Assembly (NCBI GenBank): GCA_028290285.1
Contig: JAQGKD010000113.1
Coordinates: 62,001 to 126,000 of the forward strand
DNA length: 64,000 nucleotides
Direction of reading: 5' to 3'
Source of the DNA: Hyphomicrobiales bacterium
Lineage (GTDB): Bacteria > Pseudomonadota > Alphaproteobacteria > Rhizobiales > Beijerinckiaceae
The notes beneath the pieces are model-generated. The model worked only from the letters and a program-made list of their open reading frames with translations. It did no database searches and had not been told where the DNA came from. A program made the translations under genes and the position numbers. This document shows, one piece after another, positions 58,436 through 64,000 of the stretch; position 1 is the stretch's first letter; every line of letters starts with the position of its first letter.

Positions 58436-59010
58436 GCGGCCACCTCGTCGAACTTCGTCGCTTGGTTGCCCCAGGTCGACCAGTTGTCCCGCGACTGCCG
58501 ACTGAAGAGATCCAGCTTGCGCGCATGGGGAGCAAAACGGTCGATGAGCGCGTAGAACTCATCAGGCTTGCGGGAGTGCTGACGCGCGATCCCGTCGAAA
58601 ATCGAGGGCAGCGCGCGAGAATATGCCGGGCGGCCGATGGCGCCGATCAGCACGATCTCGTGCATGGTCCGCGCAACGTACCCTGGGCCCACGCGGACCT
58701 TGCCGTTGACCGTCGTCTTCCGCCAAGCGATCGTCGTGCGATAATCGAAGCCCCAGGCGGTCATGGTCTCTAGACAGCGCGGGAGCAGTGGCGCCGTCGC
58801 CCAGAGAAACAGCCACGAATTCATGCCGACGAGGTGCCCGACCGGGAGCGCCTTAATCGCCTCCATGGGCATACAGCCGTAGTGCTTTTGGGGGCTCTTC
58901 TCCTCGCCATTGCTGGAGCGCAGGTCGAACTGCCACGGCGGATCCGCAACGACGAGGTCGAACGAGAACGGGCGCATGTCGCCAAAGGGCCATTCTGCGG
59001 AGGACGTCAT
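58432..59010 (-). CDS. MT-A70 family adenine-N6 DNA methyltransferase
   Basis: A 192-residue methyltransferase. The catalytic motif is VVADPPWQF (Asp23-Trp26), followed by the SAM-related SWLFLWATAPLLPRCLE region and YRTTIAWRKT; the C-terminal RKPDEFYALIDRFAPHARKL, ELFSR-like segment is typical of phage MT-A70 enzymes. No cognate nuclease is adjacent, so it is an orphan methylase that probably modifies phage or host DNA against restriction. Confidence 0.9.
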   Translation of the reverse strand: MTSSAEWPFGDMRPFSFDLVVADPPWQFDLRSSNGEEKSPQKHYGCMPMEAIKALPVGHLVGMNSWLFLWATAPLLPRCLETMTAWGFDYRTTIAWRKTTVNGKVRVGPGYVARTMHEIVLIGAIGRPAYSRALPSIFDGIARQHSRKPDEFYALIDRFAPHARKLDLFSRQSRDNWSTWGNQATKFDEVAA

Positions 59011-59312
59011 GTGGCCTCTCCGAGGATGTCGAGAAGGCGGCCCACGAGGCCCGCCGGCTGGCCGTCTTGCAGCCGCGTTATCGCGTCACGCAACGACGCA
59101 ATGGCAACACCGTGCTGCAGCGCCAGGCTCAGAACGACGGCAGCGTCACGCGCGAGCGCCGCCGCATCACTGGTGTTCTTCAGGCAGTCGATGAAGATCT
59201 CCGCAACTCGCCCATCGCTGAAGTGGCCGACGCCAGCAGTGTAGGAGATGCCGCCATGTTCGAAGCGGAACAGCTCGTGCGTACGACGTGATGGGAGAGT
59301 TTCGCGTTTCAT
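59007..59312 (-). CDS. Stand-alone TSCPD domain protein
   Basis: A 101-residue protein started at ATG 59312 (MKRETLPSRRTHELF). The full length matches the TSCPD domain: FEHGGISYTAGVGHFSDGRV, IFIDCLKNTSDAAALARDAA and ALQHGVAIASLRDAITR. The domain is best known from the ends of vitamin-B12-dependent ribonucleotide reductases. It overlaps neighbours on both sides by 4 bp. Role in the phage unknown. Confidence 0.83.
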   Translation of the reverse strand: MKRETLPSRRTHELFRFEHGGISYTAGVGHFSDGRVAEIFIDCLKNTSDAAALARDAAVVLSLALQHGVAIASLRDAITRLQDGQPAGLVGRLLDILGEAT

Positions 59313-59662
59313 GCAGTCTCCCGCGTCGGGATACGCCAAGAAGCGAGCGCCGCCTTCACGTCATCGATGCTCCGAACTACCGCGTACTGCACGCTCATGT
59401 TCATGAAGAGGTTGAGGATGGCTTTCTGATCCTTGTTCAGAACGCCCTTCTCGGTTTTTACCTCCAGGAAGCGGGCCACGCCGCACGGCCCGATCAGACA
59501 TAAGTCCGGGACCCCGGCGAGCTGCCCTGTCGCGCGCAGGATGCCTGCCTGGGCTTTTGTCCTGAGCCCGCCGTTTGGGACCGCGAACACGATATGCGAC
59601 GGCACGCAGACGCGGAGGTACGCCACGATCGAGGCTTGAAGGTTATCCTCGACGCCTTTCAT
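59309..59662 (-). CDS. VRR-NUC domain nuclease
   Basis: A 117-residue PD-(D/E)xK-type nuclease of the VRR-NUC family. Family features: N-terminal EDNLQASIVAYLR, NGGLRTKAQAGILRATGQLA, the catalytic GVPDLCLIGP and FLEVKTEKG, and the conserved Q in NKDQKAI. Phage members are thought to work in recombination or Holliday-junction processing. Confidence 0.9.
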   Translation of the reverse strand: MKGVEDNLQASIVAYLRVCVPSHIVFAVPNGGLRTKAQAGILRATGQLAGVPDLCLIGPCGVARFLEVKTEKGVLNKDQKAILNLFMNMSVQYAVVRSIDDVKAALASWRIPTRETA

Positions 59663-59862
59663 TGAGTCACCTCGAGGGCGCGCGGCAGGACGTTGGCCAC
59701 TGCAAACTCATCGAGGCCGAGGATGAGGCCAATCTCGTATGTGTTCACGCCGGCGCGGAACAGGCGCACAATCTCAGGCCAGTGGACGGCCTCGGCGCGC
59801 GGCAGCCAATGGCGGGAACCGCCGTGCCCGTGCGTGCACGTGCGTTGCGACAATCGTGCCAT
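59659..59862 (-). CDS. Small HTH-like phage protein
   Basis: A 67-residue protein started at ATG 59862 (MARLSQRTCTHGHGG). The C-terminal half (WPEIVRLFRAGVNTYEIGLI, LGLDEFAVANVLPRA) looks like a short helix-turn-helix. It overlaps the VRR-NUC gene by 4 bp. Confidence 0.6.
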   Translation of the reverse strand: MARLSQRTCTHGHGGSRHWLPRAEAVHWPEIVRLFRAGVNTYEIGLILGLDEFAVANVLPRALEVTQ

Positions 59863-59863
59863 G

Positions 59864-60118
59864 TCAGATCTCCCCAAGCGCAGCGAGGTACAATTCGAGG
59901 ATTTCTTCTTCCTCGCGGCGCTTGTCGCGATCCATGCGGCGGATGGAGAGGATCTTGCGCATGACCTTGACGTCGTAGCCGGAGCCTTTGGCCTCGGCGT
60001 AGATCTCTTTCTTGCCGTCGTTCAGGTCGCGGATCTCTTCCTCGACGTGCTCAAGGCGTTCGACAAATGCGCGCAGGTGTCCAGCGTCGACAGAATTTGT
60101 GCTCACGAGATCACCCAT
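59864..60118 (-). CDS. GapR-like nucleoid-associated protein (DUF2312)
   Basis: An 84-residue protein started at ATG 60118 (MGDLVSTNSVDAGHLRAF). It matches GapR/DUF2312 over its whole length: FVERLEHVEEEIRDLNDGKK, EIYAEAKGSGYDVKVMRKIL and RRMDRDKRREEEEILELYLA. GapR of Caulobacter clamps overtwisted DNA ahead of replication and transcription. A phage copy suggests control of supercoiling or competition with the host protein. Confidence 0.9.
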   Translation of the reverse strand: MGDLVSTNSVDAGHLRAFVERLEHVEEEIRDLNDGKKEIYAEAKGSGYDVKVMRKILSIRRMDRDKRREEEEILELYLAALGEI

Positions 60119-60225
60119 TTCAGGCCGAGGCCGATGAGCAGCCAGAGGGCAGCGCCGAGCGGAGCGCCGATCACCAGGCCAAGCATGGTGGGCTTCGGAT
60201 TGGCGTCGAGTGGTGGTGCATTCAT
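60103..60225 (-). CDS. Small single-helix membrane protein
   Basis: A 40-residue protein from ATG 60225 (MNAPPLDANPKPTM). One hydrophobic helix, LGLVIGAPLGAALWLLIGLG, spans most of the length and the stop overlaps the GapR start region by 16 bp. Plausible small phage membrane protein; too short for family assignment. Confidence 0.5.
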   Translation of the reverse strand: MNAPPLDANPKPTMLGLVIGAPLGAALWLLIGLGLKWVIS

Positions 60226-60374
60226 CCAAAGCCTCCAATGTTCTTGTGTTGTTCTCATGTACAGGCGCAAAAATGCGGGCCTACCCATTTGCGGGAGGTC
60301 GCCAAGATACGCAGGCGGTAGAGGGACTTTTACGCAGATGCTATGCGCCGGGGGCGCGGAAGTACGGGGTCGTT

Positions 60375-60851
60375 TCAGGCCCGACGAGTTGCCCGGGCGG
60401 TTAGCGCCTCGTCGAGCGTGTGGACCGTGGCCGAAAGGCCTCGGACCCTCGGCAGCAAATCGGCGGCTTCCTCGGCTGTACACGCGCCGTCTGCCAGCGC
60501 GTGACCGAGTTCGATTTGCACGTGCCCATTCTTGATCATCAGCTCTGCGCTCGCGTGATCGATGATCCCTTGGGGTTTGGTGGTCGCCTCCTTGGGCACC
60601 AGGACGAAGCCGGCGAGATCCGCCAGCATCGCGGAGACGATCGGCTGTCCGCATTCCGCCTCGAGGTCCGCGATGACGTCCAGCGCGGCGAAGTCGGGCT
60701 TCTGCGCGGAGCCGCAACTTGAAATCCGCGGAGCGTTTACGCGCGTCACGCGAGCCGCGCGGTTCACACCGCCGGATGCCTCTACTAGATCTCGGAAGGC
60801 CGCCTTCAGGCGGGCATAGTCTGCGGAAGGAAGCTGGCGTGCGTCGTCCAT
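60375..60851 (-). CDS. Phage transcriptional regulator in the CII position
   Basis: A 158-residue protein with an N-terminal DNA-binding-like region: FRDLVEASGGVNRAARVTRV and NAPRISSCGSAQKPDFAALD, resembling the HTH of phage CII-type regulators. A helical C-terminus follows (GHALADGACTAEEAADLLPR). It is the second gene of the leftward early transcript, after a hairpin that follows the cro-like gene, the place of cII in lambdoid phages. Function is inferred from position. Confidence 0.6.
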   Translation of the reverse strand: MDDARQLPSADYARLKAAFRDLVEASGGVNRAARVTRVNAPRISSCGSAQKPDFAALDVIADLEAECGQPIVSAMLADLAGFVLVPKEATTKPQGIIDHASAELMIKNGHVQIELGHALADGACTAEEAADLLPRVRGLSATVHTLDEALTARATRRA

Positions 60852-60975
60852 GGTGTGGCCTCAAGTTGAAGAAGACGTGCCGACGGGTCCGCGCAGAGAC
60901 GGCTGAACGTTTGTCGGATTTGTTTCGGTGACGTTGCTGCTACGCTAGCCCATTGTGCTGCCATCGACCTGAAAG

Positions 60976-61001
60976 GGCCGGACGCACGGAAGCGTCCGGC
61001 C
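60976..61001 (-). terminator. Hairpin between cro-like and CII-position genes
   Basis: GGCCGGACGC pairs with GCGTCCGGCC (perfect 10-bp stem, 6-nt loop). On the minus strand it is followed by CTTTC. Its place resembles lambda tR1, a partial terminator between cro and cII. Confidence 0.6.
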
Positions 61002-61107
61002 AAGTCAAGGGAGGAAACGCCCACAGGGACGTGCAGCGCTCGCGCGGTGCTCAGGGTGCGCGTGGCTGCGCGAAGGGGGAAAATGAAAGAGTCGTTGCTG
61101 GAACAGC

Positions 61108-61365
61108 TCATGCTGCTGCTCCCCTCTCAGAGCGGGCCGGGCGCGGGACATCGCTGGGCCATTCAGCGTTGGGCGGCCAATTGGCGTCGAACCATTCAAC
61201 CAGTCGGTCGAACGTCCGGACATTAAAGCCAGCTCCATCACCGAGGCGCGAAAGAAACTTGTTGTCGTTCAGCGCTAACCGGCAAGAGGTCGCAGGTTTA
61301 GTGCCGGTCGCCCGCTCGTAGGCGCCCATTAGCGCTAGGAGATTGTGTCGAAGCGTCTCTTCCAT
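61108..61365 (-). CDS. Cro-like phage regulator
   Basis: An 85-residue protein started at ATG 61365 (MEETLRHNLLALMGAYERAT). It has a compact helical layout with a probable HTH around TKPATSCRLALNDNKFLSRL and GFNVRTFDRLVEWFDANWP. It is divergent from the S24 repressor across an 84-bp control region with operators, the classic cro position. No close family is named. Confidence 0.68.
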   Translation of the reverse strand: MEETLRHNLLALMGAYERATGTKPATSCRLALNDNKFLSRLGDGAGFNVRTFDRLVEWFDANWPPNAEWPSDVPRPARSERGAAA

Positions 61366-61371
61366 GGGCTT

Positions 61372-61399
61372 AGGATATGGAAAAATCCATATGATGCAA
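61372..61399 (-). promoter_or_regulatory. Leftward early promoter with embedded operator
   Basis: On the minus strand TTGCAT (61399-61394) and TATCCT (61377-61372) are 16 bp apart and would transcribe the cro-like gene. The 18-bp operator ATATGGAAAAATCCATAT (61375-61392; arms ATATGGA/TCCATAT) fills the spacer, so bound repressor must exclude polymerase. Confidence 0.7.
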
Positions 61400-61413
61400 G
61401 CGGAAAAATACGC
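61400..61413. promoter_or_regulatory. Second, weaker operator-like site
   Basis: GCGGAAAAATACGC shares the GGAAAAAT core of the main operator, 23 bp away, and has GCG/CGC arms. It may be a lower-affinity repressor or Cro site. Confidence 0.45.
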
Positions 61414-61434
61414 ATATCGCCGCGATGAGTCCCA

Positions 61435-61448
61435 GCGGATAATTCCGC
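61435..61448 (+). promoter_or_regulatory. Palindrome and -10-like element at the repressor start
   Basis: GCGGATAATTCCGC is a perfect palindrome that ends one base before ATG 61450. It contains GATAAT (61438-61443), which as a -10 would place the transcript start at or next to the ATG. There is no Shine-Dalgarno sequence, so the repressor mRNA is probably leaderless. Confidence 0.5.
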
Positions 61449-61449
61449 A

Positions 61450-62214
61450 ATGAAGATGGATGAAACGAACTACGTCCGTAAAGCGCTCCAGGAAGCCCTC
61501 TCGGCCAGCACAACTCACACCGCGTCAAGCCTCGCCACGGAGCTTGGCCGGAGCGTTGGCTATGTCACCGACTTCTTACGGCATCGGAAGCATTCACTGG
61601 GCGCGCTAGAGCTCCGGAGCATCGAACAGATACTTGGCCTTTCCGAAAACCAGTTGATGCCGCCGACAAGTAGGGCGCAGAGCCTTGTTCGCTCCTATGA
61701 TCCCGATGAAAGCGATGACGCTCAGATCCATGAGGAAGATCCATCTGCAACTCGATTCCCGCCGGACGCGGTAAAAGAACTTGCGGCCTCAGCAGGATTG
61801 GGAGCCGGACAGTTAATCACCACGACATACCGGCGCGAGGGTGAAGATCACGTCGCAGAGGACGCCATCCGGGATGATTACTGGCGCATCCCACCTTATT
61901 TTGTTCACGAAGTTCTTCACGCGCGCACGCCGGATCTATTGGTTATCCAAGGCACCGGCGACAGCATGGAGCCGACCATTCACTCCGGGGATCGGCTCGT
62001 GGCGAATACCGCCCACGTAACGCCGTCGCCAGACGGGCTATACGCCATCCGCGATGCCTTCGGTTCAATAGTGGTAAAGCGCCTAGAGAGTTATGGCCTG
62101 AATCCCCCCCGCATCAGGATTATAAGCGATAACCCGCGGCATGGATCTCAGGATGTAGGCATTGATGAAATAGCCATCGTAGGTAAAATTGTCTTCGTAA
62201 TGAAACTAGTCTAG
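61450..62214 (+). CDS. S24-family phage repressor (CI-like)
   Basis: A 254-residue lysogeny repressor. The N-terminal DNA-binding part has an HTH in TASSLATELGRSVGYVTDFL. A linker (80-130) with an AG pair near LAASAGLGAG may be the self-cleavage region. The C-terminal LexA-type domain has the catalytic Ser172 in GTGDSMEPTIHSGD and Lys210 in SIVVKRLE. It should hold the operators at 61.4 and 62.6 kb and be inactivated by RecA-stimulated cleavage. ATG 61450 has no ribosome site; ATG 61456 is a near alternative. Confidence 0.88.
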   Translation: MKMDETNYVRKALQEALSASTTHTASSLATELGRSVGYVTDFLRHRKHSLGALELRSIEQILGLSENQLMPPTSRAQSLVRSYDPDESDDAQIHEEDPSATRFPPDAVKELAASAGLGAGQLITTTYRREGEDHVAEDAIRDDYWRIPPYFVHEVLHARTPDLLVIQGTGDSMEPTIHSGDRLVANTAHVTPSPDGLYAIRDAFGSIVVKRLESYGLNPPRIRIISDNPRHGSQDVGIDEIAIVGKIVFVMKLV

Positions 62215-62263
62215 CAGTTGGGTGGGCCCGGACCGCACCCGGGCATTTTTGTAGTCGCGCAGG

Positions 62264-62521
62264 CTATCCAAACAGCCGCCGACGTGGAAGTTCGTCTAGC
62301 TGAACGCGCTTGCGACCCGATGCTTTCTGCGGCTCTGGCAGCTCAACTATTTCAAGAGCTGCGCATGCCTCTTCGGCGTTCTTGCCCAGAGACTGGATTA
62401 TCTCCTCGACTGATGAGCCTGCTGCCATCGCAAGCTCCTCAAGCACCTTCTCGGGATCGGACACGCTCACCTCCCCGATAATAATTTTACGCTTCTTATT
62501 CCGCACCTGAAACATGGCCAT
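62264..62521 (-). CDS. Small hypothetical phage protein
   Basis: An 85-residue charged protein (MAMFQVRNKKRKIIIGEVSV) with a helical middle (EKVLEELAMAAGSSVEEIIQ) and a basic C-terminus. It converges with the repressor gene. No family recognised; the antisense frame is less protein-like. Confidence 0.55.
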   Translation of the reverse strand: MAMFQVRNKKRKIIIGEVSVSDPEKVLEELAMAAGSSVEEIIQSLGKNAEEACAALEIVELPEPQKASGRKRVQLDELPRRRLFG

Positions 62522-62616
62522 TTCCTAACCCCCAATTGCAGAACAAATAGAGAACACAGGCGTCAAAGAGTCGAGTCCTGATTCGCAAGGTGGGCTTTTG
62601 GACCTCACCCAGGCGT

Positions 62617-62634
62617 CTATGGATTTTTCCATAT
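62617..62634. promoter_or_regulatory. Repressor operator copy upstream of the rightward promoter
   Basis: CTATGGATTTTTCCATAT matches the reverse complement of the operator at 61375-61392 in 17 of 18 positions. It ends 5 bp before the -35 box of the rightward promoter. Confidence 0.7.
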
Positions 62635-62639
62635 TCAAG

Positions 62640-62668
62640 TTGACATACGGATTTTTCCATATGAATAT
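62640..62668 (+). promoter_or_regulatory. Rightward early promoter with embedded operator
   Basis: TTGACA (62640-62645), a 17-bp spacer and GAATAT (62663-62668) form a good sigma-70-type promoter for the operon starting at 62694. The operator ATACGGATTTTTCCATAT (62645-62662, one mismatch to consensus) lies almost exactly in the spacer, 28 bp from the other copy. Confidence 0.7.
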
Positions 62669-62693
62669 CGCTCACGAACAGAGGAGCGAGCGA

Positions 62694-62933
62694 ATGACTT
62701 CCACAACCCAACAGCCCGTTCCAATCCGCGCCGACCGTCGAGAGAAGCTCCTGAGGATCTTCGGGCGCGATGACGTCGACCGCGTGCTGAAGTCACTCAT
62801 CAGCTGCCGTGGCCTCAGCGTCCTGACCGACAAGGCCGTAGATGAGCTGATCCGCCTCACCATCGCGGACTTCAAACACGCCCGGAAGCTCAACGCCCTG
62901 CACCGCCAGATCCATCGGGAGTGTCCGTCATGA
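62694..62933 (+). CDS. First gene of the rightward phage operon
   Basis: A 79-residue protein started at ATG 62694, with GAGGAG 8-13 bases upstream; the frame upstream runs through the operators and is not coding. The sequence is basic and helical (REKLLRIFGRDDVDRVLKSL, TDKAVDELIRLTIADFKHAR). No family is recognised. It is directly under repressor control and overlaps the next gene as ATGA. Confidence 0.65.
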   Translation: MTSTTQQPVPIRADRREKLLRIFGRDDVDRVLKSLISCRGLSVLTDKAVDELIRLTIADFKHARKLNALHRQIHRECPS

Positions 62934-63394
62934 GCACCATCACGCTCCCCTCCCCTCTGCCTCTCCCTTCTTCGTGTCACCGTGACCACCACCAGGTCGC
63001 TGAAATGACGCGTGCACGGATCGACATCATGTCATTTAGCGGCCGTCAGCATACCGCCTGCGCCCCACCGCAGTCGCCCACAGCAAACCTCCGCAGCGAG
63101 CTCCTAGACCTCGCCGGCGAACTCCTCGGCAGCGTCGGGTTCTTCCTCATCATCGCAATGATCGTGCTGGTGTGCTGCCTGGCTGATGTGCCACCGGCGA
63201 TGGCCGCTGAGGCCGCTGAGTCCATCGAGGCGACTAGCTGGGTGCCGCTGATCGTTGCAGCGGTTTTTCTTCTCGTCGGACTGGGCGTCATCGCCCTTGG
63301 GCTTTTCGTCTGCCGAACCCCCCTGCCCGAATACGACGGACGCACCCGCTTGCGGCGCGACCCGCCGCGCGCACGCATCGACCTTTCCCTCTGA
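62930..63394 (+). CDS. Membrane protein of the rightward operon
   Basis: A 154-residue protein from ATG 62930 (GTG 62921 is an alternative). Two transmembrane helices are clear: SVGFFLIIAMIVLVCCLADV and WVPLIVAAVFLLVGLGVIAL. The cytoplasmic tail is Arg/Asp-rich. No known family. Confidence 0.6.
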   Translation: MSTITLPSPLPLPSSCHRDHHQVAEMTRARIDIMSFSGRQHTACAPPQSPTANLRSELLDLAGELLGSVGFFLIIAMIVLVCCLADVPPAMAAEAAESIEATSWVPLIVAAVFLLVGLGVIALGLFVCRTPLPEYDGRTRLRRDPPRARIDLSL

Positions 63395-63442
63395 ACATCT
63401 CCACCCGCGCCGCAGCGCGCGAACGAGCCATGGAGCGTCCCC

Positions 63443-63814
63443 GTGACCTTTGTCCTGTCCCTTGCCGGAAAAGCCGTCCTGTCCGGTACCGCGGAGGCGT
63501 GCCATGCCTGCGCCGAGCACCTCGAGCTCACGCGTTTCATCCTGACGCAGGATGGAACACGTATCACGCGGCTCCAGGAAGGAGTCACCATCGAGCACTG
63601 GGATGGTGAGGGTGACCTCCCGCCGTGCGTGGCGCGAGAAGGCACGATGCTGATGGACGGCTCGGAGATCCCGCCCCTTTGTGATCTCGACGGCACGGAG
63701 GAGAGCAACGTCATCGCGTTCGACGTCGAGCCGATGGAGGTCGTGACTCAACGCAGGCGCGGGCGGAAGTTCCCAAAGGCCGAGGTTCCGCGGCTCAAGC
63801 AGGTGTTCGCATGA
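63443..63814 (+). CDS. Hypothetical phage protein
   Basis: A 123-residue protein (MTFVLSLAGKAVLSGTAEAC) with two cysteines in ACHACAEH and an acidic middle. The basic C-terminus is TQRRRGRKFPKAEVPRLK. It overlaps the HD phosphohydrolase start (ATGA). No family recognised. Confidence 0.6.
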   Translation: MTFVLSLAGKAVLSGTAEACHACAEHLELTRFILTQDGTRITRLQEGVTIEHWDGEGDLPPCVAREGTMLMDGSEIPPLCDLDGTEESNVIAFDVEPMEVVTQRRRGRKFPKAEVPRLKQVFA

Positions 63815-64000
63815 CGGCGCGCGCTGCATTCTTCCCAGGCGATATCATCGATCTTCTTTGCCCTACCCCGCAAGACATTCGGTTCAGCGAGATCGCGACC
63901 AGGCTGTCCCGCGTTCACCGATTTGCCGGCGGAACCCGCGAGCAATACACGCAAGCACAGCACAGCGTCCGGCTTATGGAACTGTGCTCGAAGAGTGCCG
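63811..64000 (+). CDS. HD-domain phosphohydrolase, 5' part
   Basis: The first 63 codons of a gene running off the window. MTARAAFFPGDIIDLLCPTP is followed by FSEIATRLSRVHRFAGGTRE and AQHSVRLMELC, the N-terminal layout of YfbR-like HD phosphohydrolases (His of the AQHS motif is the first metal ligand). Phage members may act on nucleotides. The rest of the HD motif is not visible. Confidence 0.75.
   Translation, partial: MTARAAFFPGDIIDLLCPTPQDIRFSEIATRLSRVHRFAGGTREQYTQAQHSVRLMELCSKSA

Noticed and set aside
62218-62481. Plus-strand frame after the repressor
   Set aside because: Pro/Arg/Ser-rich and antisense to a more protein-like minus-strand gene.
63046-63829. Minus-strand frames over the rightward operon
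   Set aside because: They oppose a set of overlapping plus-strand genes with clear transmembrane helices and ATGA junctions.
1-64000. CRISPR array, rRNA genes or intact insertion sequences
   Set aside because: I saw no regularly spaced direct repeats, no rRNA-like sequence and no transposase motifs anywhere in the window.

Overview
The window looks like high-GC alphaproteobacterial DNA, most likely from the order Hyphomicrobiales. The reasons are a complete Sox thiosulfate-oxidation cluster whose SoxA carries one c-type haem motif, Tat-exported sulfur enzymes, and a prophage with a GapR/DUF2312 gene and a GTA-type tail chaperone. The genus is not decided by the sequence; a Bosea-, Starkeya- or Methylobacterium-like host is only a guess.

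Region 1 (1-7.6 kb) is ordinary chromosome: the end of an RND membrane fusion protein, a DUF1269 membrane protein, a patatin-like lipase, an AI-2E family permease, a membrane-anchored metallophosphoesterase, a Tat-exported alkylsulfatase and a DUF488 protein.

Region 2 (7.7-24.75 kb) is a lithotrophic sulfur island. An MBL-fold hydrolase is followed by the minus-strand unit soxS-soxR-soxT, the divergent plus-strand soxV-soxW, the minus-strand unit soxA-soxX, and the plus-strand unit soxY-soxZ-soxB-soxC-soxD. That unit continues with a small cytochrome c, a DsrE-like protein and a flavocytochrome c sulfide dehydrogenase flavoprotein. Next come a frame-disrupted substrate-binding protein, a persulfide-dioxygenase-like MBL enzyme, a DUF442-SQR fusion and a TauE/SafE exporter. 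Together they take up thiosulfate (SoxT), oxidise it on the SoxY carrier (SoxAX, B, CD), keep the carrier thiol reduced (SoxV/S/W), oxidise sulfide and persulfide, and export sulfite. The ArsR-type SoxR probably acts at a TATTCGAATA palindrome between soxS and soxV; a near-identical copy lies after the flavoprotein gene.

Region 3 (24.96 kb to the window end) is an integrated prophage. Its left junction is a 3' fragment of tRNA-Phe. The integrase and the rebuilt tRNA should lie beyond base 64000. Immediately inside the junction is a defence cargo: cytosine methyltransferase, GIY-YIG nuclease, Vsr-like nuclease and an AIPR protein. Read in transcription order on the minus strand from 61.4 kb down to 30.4 kb, the phage genes are: Cro-like regulator, CII-position regulator, GapR, VRR-NUC, TSCPD protein, MT-A70 methylase, DnaA-domain-IV protein, HTH protein, NusG-like factor with a terminator directly after it, two envelope genes, HNH nuclease, terminase, portal, protease, HK97 capsid, spike and decoration genes, connector genes, tail tube, a tail chaperone with a G_GGA_AAA frameshift site, tape measure, tail tip, three related receptor-type proteins, and then holin, lysozyme and overlapping spanin-like genes. 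An S24 repressor and a rightward operon (62.7 kb onward) run on the plus strand. Near-identical ATATGGAAAAATCCATAT operators control the leftward promoter (61.38 kb) and a rightward promoter (62.64 kb). Two plus-strand cargo genes sit against the late transcription direction inside the tail module.
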